64,000 nucleotides of DNA from Azospirillum sp. RU38E. Lineage in GTDB: Bacteria > Pseudomonadota > Alphaproteobacteria > Azospirillales > Azospirillaceae. Positions within the stretch are counted from its first letter, which is position 1, and the number at the start of each line of letters is the position of its first letter. The notes under the pieces are model-generated. The model had not been told where the DNA came from. It did not search any database and saw only the letters and a list, made by a program, of their open reading frames with translations. The stretch is from NCBI RefSeq assembly GCF_900188385.1, contig NZ_FZOI01000018.1, positions 1 through 64,000 on the forward strand. The letters are read 5' to 3'. The position numbers were made by a program, and so were the translations under genes. Below, piece after piece: positions 8,243 through 18,204 of this stretch.

Positions 8243-8722
8243 TCACGCCTTCTCACTATCCATGACAATCATGGCAGAATATGTGGCTTCGGCGTGCAGA
8301 TTGCCGTCAACAAAAGCCCCTGCCTTGAACTTCCAGACATTGCGGCGGTTCTGCAGGCGCTGCACCTTGATATGGATCTGGTCACCCGGCACGATGGGGC
8401 GGCGGAATTTCGCCTCTTCAATGCCCATGAAATAGACCAGCCGCCCCTCAGCCTCCTGCCCCAGCGTGTGCATCACCAGAATGGCAGAGGTCTGCGCCAT
8501 GGCTTCCACGATCAGCACGCCGGGGAACACCGGCTTCTGCGGGAAATGGCCGGTAAAGATCGGCTCGTTCACCGTGACATTCTTGATGCCGGTGCAGCTT
8601 TCCCCCGGCACAATGTCGCGCACCTTATCCACCAGCAGCATGGGGTAACGGTGCGGGATCATCTGCATGATCCGCAGAATGTCGAGCTGCTCCAAAACCT
8701 GATTATCCGCCGTCGCGTTCAT
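8243..8722 (-). CDS. fabZ: 3-hydroxyacyl-ACP dehydratase FabZ
   Basis: A hot-dog-fold dehydratase of 159 aa that removes water from 3-hydroxyacyl-ACP in fatty acid elongation. It competes with LpxA and LpxD for the same acyl-ACP pool. The family's catalytic His lies in [13 protein letters not shown] and the Glu in VEAMAQ. The ATG at 8722, with AAGG upstream, is preferred over a TTG at 8749; it overlaps the end of lpxD by 20 bases. The lpxD-fabZ-lpxA order is conserved across many proteobacteria. Confidence 0.96.
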   Translation of the reverse strand: MNATADNQVLEQLDILRIMQMIPHRYPMLLVDKVRDIVPGESCTGIKNVTVNEPIFTGHFPQKPVFPGVLIVEAMAQTSAILVMHTLGQEAEGRLVYFMGIEEAKFRRPIVPGDQIHIKVQRLQNRRNVWKFKAGAFVDGNLHAEATYSAMIVMDSEKA

Positions 8723-9749
8723 CGCCTTGTCCACTTTTGCCCCTGACAAGCCGGCCCATCATGGCGACCTGCCGGAAATATTGGCGCTTCGGCAAAGCGG
8801 GGGTGCCGAACACCTCCGTGCCGGGCTCCACGTCCCGCATGACGCCGCTCTGTGCCGCGATGCGCGCACCGGCGCCGATGGTCAGATGACCGGCAACGCC
8901 CGCCTGCGCCGCCAGCACGGCATGATGGCCAAACCTGGTACTTCCCGAAATGCCGGACTGGGCCACGATGACGCAGCCGGCCCCGAGCTGGACGTTGTGC
9001 CCGATCTGCACCAGATTATCAATCATGCAGCCCCGGCCAATCACCGTATCGGGCCCGGCCCCGCGATCGATGGTGACATTGGCCCCCACCTCCACATCAT
9101 CTTCAATGATGACGCGGCCCAGCTGCGGCACCCGGACATGCCGGTCAATATCCATGGCGAAGCCGAAACCATCCTGCCCGATGCGCGCACCGGGATAGAT
9201 CATCACCCGCGCCCCGATAATGCAATGGGACAGCGAGGCGCAGGCGCCGATGATGGTATCGGCGCCGATCTGCACATTGCGGCCGATGACGGCATTGGGG
9301 GCGATGCGTACCCGGTCACCGATAACGGCGCCTGCCTCCACCACCACCCCGGCCGCGATCTCCACCCCCTGCCCCAGCACCGCCGTAGCATCCACATGGG
9401 CGGTCGGAGAGATCACCCCGCTGGCCTGGGGCAGCGGGTAGAAGGCCTGGGCGCAGAGCGCGTAGGAACGATAGGGTTTTTTCGACAGCAGCAGCGCCAT
9501 GCCGGCCGGCGCCTTGTCGGCCAGGGCCGGATGCACGACACAGGCCGCCGCCTTGCTGGCGCTGAACGCGTCCAGATATTTGCGGTTATCGAGGAAGGAA
9601 AGCTGCCCCTCCCCTGCCCCATCCAGCGGTGCCACATCATGCAACAGCAGGTCGGGGTCAGCACCGGGCGCCACCTCCGCCCCGGACAAGGCAGCCAGTG
9701 CGGCCAGGGTGAAGGGACCGGCGCGGTCGAAGAAACGGGGATCGGCCAT
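8703..9749 (-). CDS. lpxD: UDP-3-O-acylglucosamine N-acyltransferase LpxD
   Basis: A 348-aa trimeric acyltransferase that adds the second 3-hydroxyacyl chain, at N2, in lipid A synthesis. An N-terminal uridine-binding domain (about 1-100) is followed by an extended run of hexapeptide repeats forming the left-handed beta-helix (about 105-300), and a C-terminal helix. The QDGFGFA segment characteristic of LpxD is present around 200. It overlaps fabZ at its 3' end and is preceded by the OmpH/Skp gene 50 bases upstream. Confidence 0.96.
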   Translation of the reverse strand: MADPRFFDRAGPFTLAALAALSGAEVAPGADPDLLLHDVAPLDGAGEGQLSFLDNRKYLDAFSASKAAACVVHPALADKAPAGMALLLSKKPYRSYALCAQAFYPLPQASGVISPTAHVDATAVLGQGVEIAAGVVVEAGAVIGDRVRIAPNAVIGRNVQIGADTIIGACASLSHCIIGARVMIYPGARIGQDGFGFAMDIDRHVRVPQLGRVIIEDDVEVGANVTIDRGAGPDTVIGRGCMIDNLVQIGHNVQLGAGCVIVAQSGISGSTRFGHHAVLAAQAGVAGHLTIGAGARIAAQSGVMRDVEPGTEVFGTPALPKRQYFRQVAMMGRLVRGKSGQGDERDGG

Positions 9750-9799
9750 GGGATGGACCTCTGGACGAAAGGATAAGGGCAGGGAAAATCAAATAGCCG

Positions 9800-10483
9800 T
9801 CAGGGTGAGGGCGGCAGATTGACGATGATCTCCGGCAGACGTGCATTCAGCCGCTGCATCACCTCGTCCGTGATGTCGCCCGCCGTTCCCGCCTGATAGA
9901 CGATGAACTGGCGGGAAATCACCAGGGTGGCGCCATTCTCCTTGGCTACCTCGGCGATCACCTGATCCAGCGTGTTGATGGCGCTGTTCCGGGCCTGATT
10001 GAAGGCCACATCCAGGCGGCGGGTACGTTCCTGCAGGGCGCGGCCCATGGCCGAAACCTGGCTTTCAAAATCGGTGCGCTTGCGGTCAAACTCTTCCACC
10101 GCCACCGACTGGCGCAGCTTGGCCAAATCCTGTTCGGCCACCCGCAGCTGTTCCTGCTGGGCACCGACCTCCCGCTGGAACTGATCCTTCTGCCGGTCCA
10201 GCTGCTGCTGGATGGACCGCATGACGGCGGCATCCTGCAGGATGCGCTGCACATCCACCACCGCCACCTGGGCATAGGGCAGGCTGCCCTTGCGCGCTGG
10301 GCCGGCGGGTGCCGCTGGCACCGATGTCGGCTCTCCTACCACCTGGGCCAGGGCAGCAGGCAATGTCGGGCCGGCAGGTTCCTGTGCCACCGCCGGGGCG
10401 GCAAGACTGATCGCCGGCCCGGCCACCAGGGCCAGACCGGCGATCAACCAGCGCAGAGAGGAGAAACCCGCCCGCCGCATCAT
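9800..10483 (-). CDS. OmpH/Skp-family periplasmic chaperone
   Basis: A 227-aa exported protein. The N-terminus (MMRRAGF..., about 35 residues) is a signal peptide ending near AVAQE. The mature part has a long coiled-coil region rich in Gln, Glu, Arg and Lys (about 95-180), as in the tentacles of Skp, which shields unfolded outer-membrane proteins in transit to BamA. Position between bamA and lpxD is the classical place for skp/ompH. The ATG overlaps the bamA stop by one base, so the two are probably translationally coupled. An Ala/Pro-rich linker follows the signal peptide. Confidence 0.9.
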   Translation of the reverse strand: MMRRAGFSSLRWLIAGLALVAGPAISLAAPAVAQEPAGPTLPAALAQVVGEPTSVPAAPAGPARKGSLPYAQVAVVDVQRILQDAAVMRSIQQQLDRQKDQFQREVGAQQEQLRVAEQDLAKLRQSVAVEEFDRKRTDFESQVSAMGRALQERTRRLDVAFNQARNSAINTLDQVIAEVAKENGATLVISRQFIVYQAGTAGDITDEVMQRLNARLPEIIVNLPPSP

Positions 10484-12840
10484 CAGAAGCGCGTACCGAA
10501 GCTGAATTTCAGCTGTTCGGTCCGGTCATAGGGTTCCTTGGAGAACGGATAGGCCAAGTCGAGGCGAATCGGGCCGAAAGGCGACTTCCACGACACACCC
10601 ACACCCACCGAGGCGCGGATCTTGTTGCTGTCATAGAACATGTCGCCCTGGCCCGGCGTCTCCTTGGAGGAGGACAGCGTACCGGCATCGCTGAACAGGT
10701 GCGCCTTCACGCCCAGCTCGTCCGGCAGGCCCAGCTTGCTGGTCAGTTCCAGGCTGGCGCGGGTGAAGATGGTACCCCCCAACGAATCGCTGTTATCCTT
10801 GTTATTAAAGTCGGGCACGTTACGCGGGCCGACGCCACCCACCTCAAAGCCGCGCAGCGTATCACCACCCAGGAAGAAGCGGTCATTGATGCGCAGATCC
10901 TTGCCCATGCCCCAAATATAGCCGGCCTCTGTCGTCAGGCCCAGCACCACCTCTTCAAACGGTTCCCAATAGGTGCCGCCGGTGATGCGGTTGCGCAGGT
11001 AACGCGTGTCACCGCCCAGGCCAGCCAGCTGGTTTGACAGCAGGAAATAGAAGCCCGAGGTCGGCTCCAGCCGGCTGTCGCGCTCATCCCACAATAGTTG
11101 ACTTTCCACCGCAGAGGTCACCGTCGTGCCCTGCTGGTCCAGCAGGAAGCGCGACGACCCAAGCAAAACATCATCAATCTTGTTCTGGCTTAACGAGTAA
11201 GACAGGCGCTGACGCAGCTTTTCCGACAGTGGATAGCCCAGGCGGAACGTCACGCCCGTGCTTTCCAGACTGTAGGAATAGTAACGGGAATCGTCGCGGA
11301 CGATGCGGAACAGGTCAATACCCGCCGCCAGATCGCGGTCCAGGAAATAAGGCTCCGTCAGGCCGAGATCGACCTCGAACGTGCGTTTGGACAAGGTGGT
11401 GGACAGGCGGAGATCCTGGCCTTTACCCATCAGGTTGCGTTCGCGGAAGGAAAAGTCCAGCAAAGCGCCGTCGGTGGTGGAGTAACCGGCACCCAGCTGG
11501 ATTTCGCCGCTGGAATCTTCCTGCACATCAACCGTCAGCACCGCCTGGTCGGGCGAGCTGCCCTCCTTCGGGGTGATGGTGGCTTCCAGGAAATAGCCCA
11601 GATCCTTGATGCGCTGTTCAGACCGGCGCACCTTGGAAATGCTGAACGGGTCGCCTTCCACCAGGAGGATTTCGCGCCGGACCACCTTGTCCAGCGTGCG
11701 GTAATTGCCGTTGACGTCGATCCGCTCCACGAAGACGCGCGGGCTCTGCTTCATTTCGAACAGCAGATCGATCGTCTGGTCTTCCTGGTTGCGTTCCAGC
11801 AGCGGGTCGACTTCGACGAACGGATATTGCAGATCACCCAGCCGATCCTGCAGCGCCTTGATCGATTCCTCGATCTTGTCACCATTGTACCAGTCACCGC
11901 TGACCGTGTTCAGCGCCTGATAGAGCGGGGCAATATCCAGATCGGGGATGTCACTGGTGATTTCGATCTTGCCGAACTTGTAGCGCTTGCCCTCATCCAC
12001 CGTCAGGGTGATGAAGAAATCCTCACGGTCTGGCGTCAGTTCCGCCACCGCCGTCAGCACCTTGAAGTCGGCATAGCCATTGCGCAGATAATGCCGGCGA
12101 ATCTGCTCCTGGTCATAGCGCAGGCGCTCGGGATCATAATTGTCATTGGACGACAGGAACCGCCACCAGCGCGATTCCTTGGTGATCATGATCTCGCGCA
12201 GTTCGCTGTCGTCGAACACATTATTGTTCACGAAGCTGATGGCCTGCACACCCGTCATCTGGCCTTCGTCGATCTCGAAGATCAGATCGACGCGGTTCTG
12301 CTCCAGCTGCACGATCTTCGGCTCGATCCGGGCGGCAAAGCGGCCCTTGCGGCGATAGATCTCCTGGATGCGCTCCACATCGTTCTGCACGCGGGTGCGG
12401 GTATAGACCGTGCGGGGGCGCAGCTGCACTTCCGCGCCGATATCCTCGGTCTTGACCCGCTTGTTCCCTTCGAACGCGATGCGGTTGATGATGGGGTTTT
12501 CCACCACCGCCACCACCAGCGTGCCGCCATCGCGGCGCAGCGCTACGTCGGCAAACAAGCCGGTGGCGAACAGCGACTTCAGCGACTGGTCGATCTTCGC
12601 CGGATCGAACGGATCGCCAGCCCTTACCGTCAGGTAGGACTGAACCGTCGCCCCTTCGATACGCTGAGAGCCTTCGACACGGACATCACGGATGATGCCA
12701 CCATCAAACGCCTCCTGGGCCATGGCGCCAGATGAGAGCGCGATGACGGATGTTGCGGTCGTGCCGCCGAGCAGCAGGCACAGTGCCGCGAACCTGGAAA
12801 CCGAGACCAACTGTTCCCCCAAAAGGCTATGACAGGACAT
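10483..12840 (-). CDS. bamA: Outer membrane protein assembly factor BamA
   Basis: Core of the beta-barrel assembly machine. A signal peptide is followed by five POTRA domains (about 40-440) and a 16-strand barrel ending in the C-terminal aromatic signature FGTRF. The GxxGxG-type barrel motifs and FFLGGDTLRGFEVGG near the C-terminus match the family. Two starts are plausible. The ATG at 12840 gives 785 aa and overlaps rseP by 14 bases. The TTG at 12810 is preceded by GGGGGA at close spacing and gives a cleaner signal peptide (775 aa). It lies directly downstream of rseP and upstream of ompH. Confidence 0.96.
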   Translation of the reverse strand: MSCHSLLGEQLVSVSRFAALCLLLGGTTATSVIALSSGAMAQEAFDGGIIRDVRVEGSQRIEGATVQSYLTVRAGDPFDPAKIDQSLKSLFATGLFADVALRRDGGTLVVAVVENPIINRIAFEGNKRVKTEDIGAEVQLRPRTVYTRTRVQNDVERIQEIYRRKGRFAARIEPKIVQLEQNRVDLIFEIDEGQMTGVQAISFVNNNVFDDSELREIMITKESRWWRFLSSNDNYDPERLRYDQEQIRRHYLRNGYADFKVLTAVAELTPDREDFFITLTVDEGKRYKFGKIEITSDIPDLDIAPLYQALNTVSGDWYNGDKIEESIKALQDRLGDLQYPFVEVDPLLERNQEDQTIDLLFEMKQSPRVFVERIDVNGNYRTLDKVVRREILLVEGDPFSISKVRRSEQRIKDLGYFLEATITPKEGSSPDQAVLTVDVQEDSSGEIQLGAGYSTTDGALLDFSFRERNLMGKGQDLRLSTTLSKRTFEVDLGLTEPYFLDRDLAAGIDLFRIVRDDSRYYSYSLESTGVTFRLGYPLSEKLRQRLSYSLSQNKIDDVLLGSSRFLLDQQGTTVTSAVESQLLWDERDSRLEPTSGFYFLLSNQLAGLGGDTRYLRNRITGGTYWEPFEEVVLGLTTEAGYIWGMGKDLRINDRFFLGGDTLRGFEVGGVGPRNVPDFNNKDNSDSLGGTIFTRASLELTSKLGLPDELGVKAHLFSDAGTLSSSKETPGQGDMFYDSNKIRASVGVGVSWKSPFGPIRLDLAYPFSKEPYDRTEQLKFSFGTRF

Positions 12841-13984
12841 TCTTGACGAAGTCGACGACACGCAGACGGACAAGATCGTTCCATGTCGCGAATAGCATCA
12901 AGCTCAATACCAAAGCCAGGCCCACCCGGAAACCATATTCCTGGGCCCGCTCCCCCAGAGGCCGTCCACGAACCGCCTCCAGTGCGTAATACAGCAAATG
13001 TCCCCCGTCCAGCATCGGAATGGGGAACAGGTTGATCAAGCCAAGGCTGATCGACATGCCGGCCATGAACCACAGGACCGTCACGAAATTTTCCTGCACC
13101 ACCTGGCCAGTCATCTGGGCAATGCCCAGAAAGCCGCCCAGCTCGGTCGTCTCCCGTTCCCCCTTGATCATCTGCCAGATGACACCCAGGGTCTTGTCGA
13201 TCGATCCGACCGTCTCCTTGACGGCTTCCCAGACGGCTTTCAGCGGCGTATGGCGGCGATATTCATAGCCCCCATGGATCACGCCCATCCGGCCGATCGT
13301 GTGGACATTGCCGAAACGATCTTCCACTTTCACGTGGCGCGGCGTGAGAACTATCTCATGCGTCTCGAATTTTTCCGGCTCCCCGGCCACGGCGCGCTGC
13401 ACCACCATGTGCAGCGGCTTGCCGGGATTGATGATGACGGCACCCAGCACATCCTCAAACCGCTCAACGGCGGCCCCTTCCAGCTGGATGATGCGGTCGC
13501 CCGGCTTCATCCCCGCCTCATTGGCGGCACCATCCGGGGCCACTTCCAACACCACGGGCGTCGAATAGGGCTGGCCATAGACCATGAACATGAAGGCAAA
13601 GGCCACGATGGCAAACAGGAAATTCGCCATCGGCCCGGCCACCACGATGGCCATGCGCTGCCCCACCCTTTTATGGTGGAAGGAGACGGCACGGTCCGCC
13701 GCACTCATCTGGTTCAGCCCATCGCCGGGCGTGCTGGCCGCCCCGGCATCGCCGAACATCTTCACATAGCCGCCCAGCGGAATGGCGCTGAATTTCCAGC
13801 GTGTGCCGTGCCGGTCGGTGCGGCCGAAAATCTCCGGCCCGAAACCGACCGAGAAAACCTCCACCCGCACGCCATTGCGCCGGGCAAGCAGGAAGTGCCC
13901 CATCTCGTGCACGAAGACGAGAATGGTCAGCACCACCAGGAACATGATGCCGTAATTCCAGATGAAGCTCAGAACTTCCATCAA
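12827..13984 (-). CDS. rseP: Site-2 intramembrane zinc metalloprotease RseP
   Basis: A 385-aa multipass inner-membrane protease that cleaves transmembrane substrates such as anti-sigma factors. Zinc ligands come from HEMGH (26-30) in the first membrane helix and from the NLFPIPMLDGGH segment near 318-329. A PDZ domain (about 120-210, with the GMKPGD motif) lies in the periplasmic part. Location between dxr and bamA is conserved. The first residue choice (MMEVLS) gives the usual short N-terminus. An RseA-like substrate is not in the window. Confidence 0.95.
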   Translation of the reverse strand: MMEVLSFIWNYGIMFLVVLTILVFVHEMGHFLLARRNGVRVEVFSVGFGPEIFGRTDRHGTRWKFSAIPLGGYVKMFGDAGAASTPGDGLNQMSAADRAVSFHHKRVGQRMAIVVAGPMANFLFAIVAFAFMFMVYGQPYSTPVVLEVAPDGAANEAGMKPGDRIIQLEGAAVERFEDVLGAVIINPGKPLHMVVQRAVAGEPEKFETHEIVLTPRHVKVEDRFGNVHTIGRMGVIHGGYEYRRHTPLKAVWEAVKETVGSIDKTLGVIWQMIKGERETTELGGFLGIAQMTGQVVQENFVTVLWFMAGMSISLGLINLFPIPMLDGGHLLYYALEAVRGRPLGERAQEYGFRVGLALVLSLMLFATWNDLVRLRVVDFVKNVLS

Positions 13985-14017
13985 ATGCCCCGAGGCTCCG
14001 TATCGTCAGCAGGTGGA

Positions 14018-15181
14018 CTAACCTGCAATTTCGGCAAAGGCAAGGCGCCGCGCTTCCCCATCTGCCGCCATCACATCAGCCAGCGTGCTGATCGACGACG
14101 GCCCGAAGCTTGTCAGGGTGCGCTCCACCACGCGGACAATATCCAGGAAGCCGATGCGGCCTTGCAGGAAGGCCGCCACCGCCACCTCATTGGCCGCGTT
14201 CAGCACTGTAGGGGCCGCCCCCCCGGCGCGCAAGGCTTCCCTGGCCAGTGTCAGGGCCGGGAAGCGCACAGGATCGGGCGCCTGGAAATCCAGCCGCCCC
14301 GCCTTGATCAGGTCCAGCCGGTCGCCCGGCGTGGCGATGCGTTCCGGCCAGGCCAGGGCCACGGCGATGGGCGTGCGCATATCCGGCGTGCCCAGCTGGG
14401 CCAGCACGGAGCCGTCAATATATTCGACCAGGCTGTGCACCACTGATTGCGGATGCACCAGCACATCGATGCGGTCTTCCGGCATGGCGAACAGATGGTG
14501 GGCCTCGATCAGCTCCAGCCCCTTATTCATCATGCTGGCGCTGTCGACGGAAATCTTCGCCCCCATCGACCAGTTGGGATGGGCGCAGGCCTGGGCCGGA
14601 TTCATCGCCCGCATCTCTTCCAGGCTCTTTTCCCGGAAGGGTCCGCCCGACGCGGTCAGCACCAGCCGCGATACGCCTTCGCGCCGCTTCTCATCGAACA
14701 CCTGGAAGATGGCGCTATGTTCGCTGTCGACCGGCAGCAGGGTGGCGCCATGGCGGCGCACGGCCTGCATCACCAGATCGCCAGCGCAGACCAGCACTTC
14801 CTTATTGGCGAAGGCCACGGTGGCACCGCGTTCAATGGCGGCCAGGGTCGGGGCCAGCCCGGCGGCACCGACAATGGCCGCCATCACCCAGTCGGCCGGG
14901 CGGCGGGCCGCCTCCACCACCGCGTCCGGCCCGGCCGCCGCCTCAATACCCGTGCCGGCCAGCGCCTCACGCAGCGCCGCATAATGGGCAGGGTCGGCCA
15001 CCACGGCCAGCTTGGCCCGCAGCAGCTTGGCCTGGGCCGCCAGCTTGGCGACATTGGCGTTGGCGACCAGCGCTTCCACCGCGAAACGATCAGCATAGGC
15101 GGCCAGCAGTTCCACCGTATTGGAACCGACGGACCCGGTACTGCCCAGCACCGTCACCCGGCGGGCGGGGGCTGTTGACAT
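14018..15181 (-). CDS. dxr: 1-deoxy-D-xylulose 5-phosphate reductoisomerase
   Basis: Second step of the MEP isoprenoid pathway; converts DXP to MEP with NADPH. A 387-aa protein with the nucleotide-binding GSTGSVG (13-19), an NKEVLVCAG segment, and the metal/substrate motifs PVDSEHSA and TASGGPF. The ATG at 15181 overlaps the cdsA stop as TGATG, so translation is coupled. Upstream in-frame ATGs at 15190 and 15199 lie within cdsA and are less likely. The product feeds the undecaprenyl precursor used by neighbouring uppS. Confidence 0.96.
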   Translation of the reverse strand: MSTAPARRVTVLGSTGSVGSNTVELLAAYADRFAVEALVANANVAKLAAQAKLLRAKLAVVADPAHYAALREALAGTGIEAAAGPDAVVEAARRPADWVMAAIVGAAGLAPTLAAIERGATVAFANKEVLVCAGDLVMQAVRRHGATLLPVDSEHSAIFQVFDEKRREGVSRLVLTASGGPFREKSLEEMRAMNPAQACAHPNWSMGAKISVDSASMMNKGLELIEAHHLFAMPEDRIDVLVHPQSVVHSLVEYIDGSVLAQLGTPDMRTPIAVALAWPERIATPGDRLDLIKAGRLDFQAPDPVRFPALTLAREALRAGGAAPTVLNAANEVAVAAFLQGRIGFLDIVRVVERTLTSFGPSSISTLADVMAADGEARRLAFAEIAG

Positions 15182-16011
15182 CACCACCATTGCAACCATT
15201 CCCCGGCCAGACCATGGATCAGCGCGAATAGCGGGGCGGCAAAGATCAGCCCGTCAATGCGGTCCAGAATGCCGCCATGACCCGGGATCAGCCGCCCGCT
15301 ATCCTTCATATCCACCCGGCGCTTCATATGCGATTCGAACAGGTCGCCCGCCTGCCCGGCCACGGCCAGCAGGGCGCCGATGATCAATGCCAGCCAGGGC
15401 TTTTCCGCCCCGGCCCAGCTGGCCACAGCAAAACCGGCCAGGGCCGCCGAGACCATGCCGCCGATCAGGCCGGCCCAGGTTTTTTTCGGGCTGATACGCG
15501 GTGCCAGTTTCGGCCCGCCAATGGTGCGCCCGGCAGCATAGGCTCCGATATCCGTGGCCCAGATGGAGAGCAGCAGGAACAGGAACAGCGAGAGCCCCGC
15601 CGCCCCATTCTCCGTGCGCAGCCAATCCAGCGACACCAGCGACAGGGCGATATAGGGCACGCCGGCTGCCAGCAGCAGCCGGTGCTTCATGCGGGTGGCA
15701 TGGGCAGCCAGATAAAGCGCCGGGGTAGCCCCCAGGGCCAGCAGCACGGCCGCATGGGCGCCGGAAAACAGATCGGTCGCCACCACGGCGGCAACGGCCA
15801 CCAGGGAGATGCTGAACGGCAGGCGCTGCTGCCCCGGCTCCGCCAGCCGCACCCATTCGCGCAGCCCCAGCACGGCAATCAGGGCAATCAGCAGATCAAA
15901 GGCGATGCCGCCCAGCCAGACGGCGGCCAGCACCGGCGGCCCCAGCAGCACGGCCGATATCGCCCGCAGGGCGAGGTCGGACGGGCGCTTCTTGGGGGGC
16001 GGCACGCTCAA
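15181..16011 (-). CDS. cdsA: Phosphatidate cytidylyltransferase
   Basis: Makes CDP-diacylglycerol, the branch point for phospholipid synthesis, in the inner membrane. A 276-aa protein with about eight hydrophobic helices and the full CDP-DAG synthase signature near the C-terminus: SHMKRR followed by KDSGRLIPGHGGILDRID. An SPKKTWAG motif precedes it. The start overlaps the uppS stop by 4 bases and the stop overlaps the dxr start by one base. Confidence 0.95.
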   Translation of the reverse strand: MSVPPPKKRPSDLALRAISAVLLGPPVLAAVWLGGIAFDLLIALIAVLGLREWVRLAEPGQQRLPFSISLVAVAAVVATDLFSGAHAAVLLALGATPALYLAAHATRMKHRLLLAAGVPYIALSLVSLDWLRTENGAAGLSLFLFLLLSIWATDIGAYAAGRTIGGPKLAPRISPKKTWAGLIGGMVSAALAGFAVASWAGAEKPWLALIIGALLAVAGQAGDLFESHMKRRVDMKDSGRLIPGHGGILDRIDGLIFAAPLFALIHGLAGEWLQWW

Positions 16012-16748
16012 CGGCTGCCCACCGTGGCGCCGAAGCGGCGATCCCGCCGGTGGAATTCGCGGATGGCGTCCTCCAGATCACGCTTGGTGAAGTCCGGCCA
16101 CAGCGTATCCACGAAGACCAGCTCCGCATAGGCCAGCTGCCAGAGCAGGAAATTGCTGATGCGCTTCTCGCCGCTGGTGCGGATCATCAGGTCCGGGTCG
16201 GGGATGTCCGAGCCGGTGAACAGATGCTGGCTGAAGCTTTCGGCATTGATGTCGCCGGGGCTCATATCGCCCCGCGCCACAGATTCGGCCATGCGCCGGG
16301 CCGCATCCACCAGCTCCTGACGCCCGCCATAGGAAAGCGCCAGCACCAGGGTCATGTCCTGATTGTCGGCCGTCAGCGCCTCGGAATTCTCGATCAGTGC
16401 CTGGATGTCCGGCGACAGGCGCTGCCGGTCGCCGATCACCCGCAGGCGGATGCCATTCTTGTGCAGCTTGGCAATCTCCCCGCGGAGATAGAAGCGCAGC
16501 AGCTGCATGAGGGTTGAAACCTCATCCTCCGGCCGGCTCCAGTTCTCCGTGGAGAAGCTGTAGAGGGTCAGGTAGCGCACCCCCAGTTCGCGGGCGCCCT
16601 CAATGGCGTTGCGGACGGCATCCACCCCCCGCTTGTGACCAGCGGTTCGCGGCAAGCCGCGCGCCGTCGCCCAACGTCCATTGCCATCCATGATGATGGC
16701 AATATGCGCTGGCGGCGGCCCGAAACCCTGGCTGTCGGTGCCGTGCAT
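16008..16748 (-). CDS. uppS: Isoprenyl transferase (undecaprenyl diphosphate synthase)
   Basis: A cis-prenyltransferase of 246 aa that extends farnesyl diphosphate to the C55 carrier needed for peptidoglycan and O-antigen. The signature IIMDGNGRWA near the N-terminus contains the catalytic Asp. Conserved TLYSFSTENW and the C-terminal DLMIRTSGEKRISNFLLWQ segment are present. The ATG at 16748 is chosen: it begins MHGTDSQGF, lies 31 bases after frr, and the longer upstream frame is Arg-rich and unlike the family. Confidence 0.95.
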   Translation of the reverse strand: MHGTDSQGFGPPPAHIAIIMDGNGRWATARGLPRTAGHKRGVDAVRNAIEGARELGVRYLTLYSFSTENWSRPEDEVSTLMQLLRFYLRGEIAKLHKNGIRLRVIGDRQRLSPDIQALIENSEALTADNQDMTLVLALSYGGRQELVDAARRMAESVARGDMSPGDINAESFSQHLFTGSDIPDPDLMIRTSGEKRISNFLLWQLAYAELVFVDTLWPDFTKRDLEDAIREFHRRDRRFGATVGSR

Positions 16749-16779
16749 GACGGGCCGATCCCTTCCCCTCTGCCGGCCG

Positions 16780-17337
16780 TCAGACCTGCAGGATTTCCTT
16801 TTCCTTGGTGGCCAGCGCCTCATCAATCTTCTTGATATGGGCGTCGGTCACGGTCTGGATCTTGTCCGACAGGCCCTTCAGCTCATCTTCGGACAGGTCG
16901 CCATCCTTCTGGGCCTTCTTGGCGGCATCCATGCCATCACGACGTACATTGCGCACGGCAACGCGGGTCTGTTCGGCATATTTGGCGGCAACCTTGGTCA
17001 GCTCCTTGCGACGCTCCGAATTCAGCTCGGGAATCGGCACGCGGATGGTGGAACCCTCGGTCTGCGGGTTCAGGCCCAGGCCGCTGTCACGGATGGCCTT
17101 TTCCACAGCCTTCACCGTGCTGCGGTCGAACACCTGCACGGAGATCAGGCGCGGCTCCGGCACGCTGACATTAGCCACCTGGTTCAGCGGCACGGTCGCG
17201 CCATAGGCCTCGACCACCACCGGCTCCAGCAGGTTGGCGGAAGCACGACCGGTGCGCAGACCGGCAAATTCCTTGCGAAGGGTTTCCAGGGCGCCGGCCA
17301 TGCGGCGTTCCATGTCCTTAAGGTCGGGAGCGGCCAC
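16780..17337 (-). CDS. frr: Ribosome recycling factor
   Basis: A 185-aa cytoplasmic factor that splits post-termination ribosomes together with EF-G. The normal full length and motifs are present, including [20 protein letters not shown] in the N-terminal part and [20 protein letters not shown] in the C-terminal helical domain. It starts one base after the pyrH stop, the usual pyrH-frr coupling. Confidence 0.97.
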   Translation of the reverse strand: MAAPDLKDMERRMAGALETLRKEFAGLRTGRASANLLEPVVVEAYGATVPLNQVANVSVPEPRLISVQVFDRSTVKAVEKAIRDSGLGLNPQTEGSTIRVPIPELNSERRKELTKVAAKYAEQTRVAVRNVRRDGMDAAKKAQKDGDLSEDELKGLSDKIQTVTDAHIKKIDEALATKEKEILQV

Positions 17338-17338
17338 C

Positions 17339-18064
17339 TTATGCCTCTTCGGTTATGATGGTGAACTTGCCCTGCCCGCCCATGACCTCGGCGAAGGCGC
17401 CGTCGGTCACGATGGAGAATACCAGGATCGGAATCTTGTTTTCGCGGGCAAGCGAGATTGCCGACGCGTCCATCACAGCCAGATCGCGCGACAATACATC
17501 CAGATAGGTCAGGCGATCATAGCGGATCGCGTCCTTCACCTTCTTCGGATCGGCGCTGTAGACGCCATCCACCTTCGTCGCCTTCAGCAGCGCATCGCAG
17601 CCCATTTCAGAGGCGCGCAGGGCGGCGGCGGTATCGGTGGTGAAGAAGGGATTGCCGGTGCCGGCGGCGAAAATCACCACCCGGCCCTTTTCCATATGCC
17701 GTTCCGCCCGGCGGCGGATATAGGGTTCGCAGACGCTGGCCATCGGGATGGCCGACTGCACGCGCGTCGGCACGCCAGCCTTTTCCAGGGCGTTCTGCAC
17801 GGCCAGCGCGTTCATCACGGTGGCCAGCATACCCATATAATCGGCGGTCGCGCGTTCCATGCCCGATGCAGCGCCGGAAATACCCCGGAAGATATTACCG
17901 CCGCCAATGACGGCGCAAACCTCCACCCCCATCTCGATGACTGCCTTGATCTCCCGCGCCATCCGGTCGACGACGTTGGGGTCAAGCCCATATTCCCGTT
18001 CGCCCATCAGGGCTTCGCCAGAGAGCTTCAGCAGAACGCGCTTGTATCGGGCGGCAGCGGGCAC
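17339..18064 (-). CDS. pyrH: UMP kinase (uridylate kinase)
   Basis: A hexameric amino-acid-kinase-fold enzyme phosphorylating UMP to [12 protein letters not shown] near the N-terminus and IGGGNIFRG, followed by the UMP-binding [17 protein letters not shown] segment, identify it. The GTG at 18064 (product 241 aa, begins [16 protein letters not shown]) is preferred over upstream ATGs because AAAGGA lies at good spacing before it and the length matches the family. A strong terminator hairpin lies only 33 bases upstream, so pyrH-frr may have limited read-through from tsf or its own promoter. Confidence 0.95.
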   Translation of the reverse strand: MPAAARYKRVLLKLSGEALMGEREYGLDPNVVDRMAREIKAVIEMGVEVCAVIGGGNIFRGISGAASGMERATADYMGMLATVMNALAVQNALEKAGVPTRVQSAIPMASVCEPYIRRRAERHMEKGRVVIFAAGTGNPFFTTDTAAALRASEMGCDALLKATKVDGVYSADPKKVKDAIRYDRLTYLDVLSRDLAVMDASAISLARENKIPILVFSIVTDGAFAEVMGGQGKFTIITEEA

Positions 18065-18096
18065 GGGGTTGGTCCTTTCGATCAGGGAATGCAGGG

Positions 18097-18126
18097 CAAA
18101 ACCGGGCGGGAAAGCTCCCCGCCCGG
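18097..18126 (-). terminator. Intrinsic terminator after tsf
   Basis: On the minus strand a perfect 9-bp GC stem (CCGGGCGGG/CCCGCCCGG) with a 7-base loop is followed by TTTTG. It lies about 80 bases after the tsf stop and 33 bases before the pyrH GTG. Confidence 0.75.
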
Positions 18127-18170
18127 ATTGGCAGACTTCTACCGGCGCCCCTTCGAGCACCGGCCTCCTA

Positions 18171-18191
18171 AATCCCGATTGCGGCGGGATT
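18171..18191 (-). terminator. Small hairpin downstream of tsf
   Basis: Perfect 7-bp arms AATCCCG/CGGGATT around a 7-base loop, 13 bases after the tsf stop on its transcript. It lacks a U-tract, so it may stabilise the 3' end rather than terminate. Confidence 0.4.
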
Positions 18192-18204
18192 CAGGCAGTA
18201 TGCA

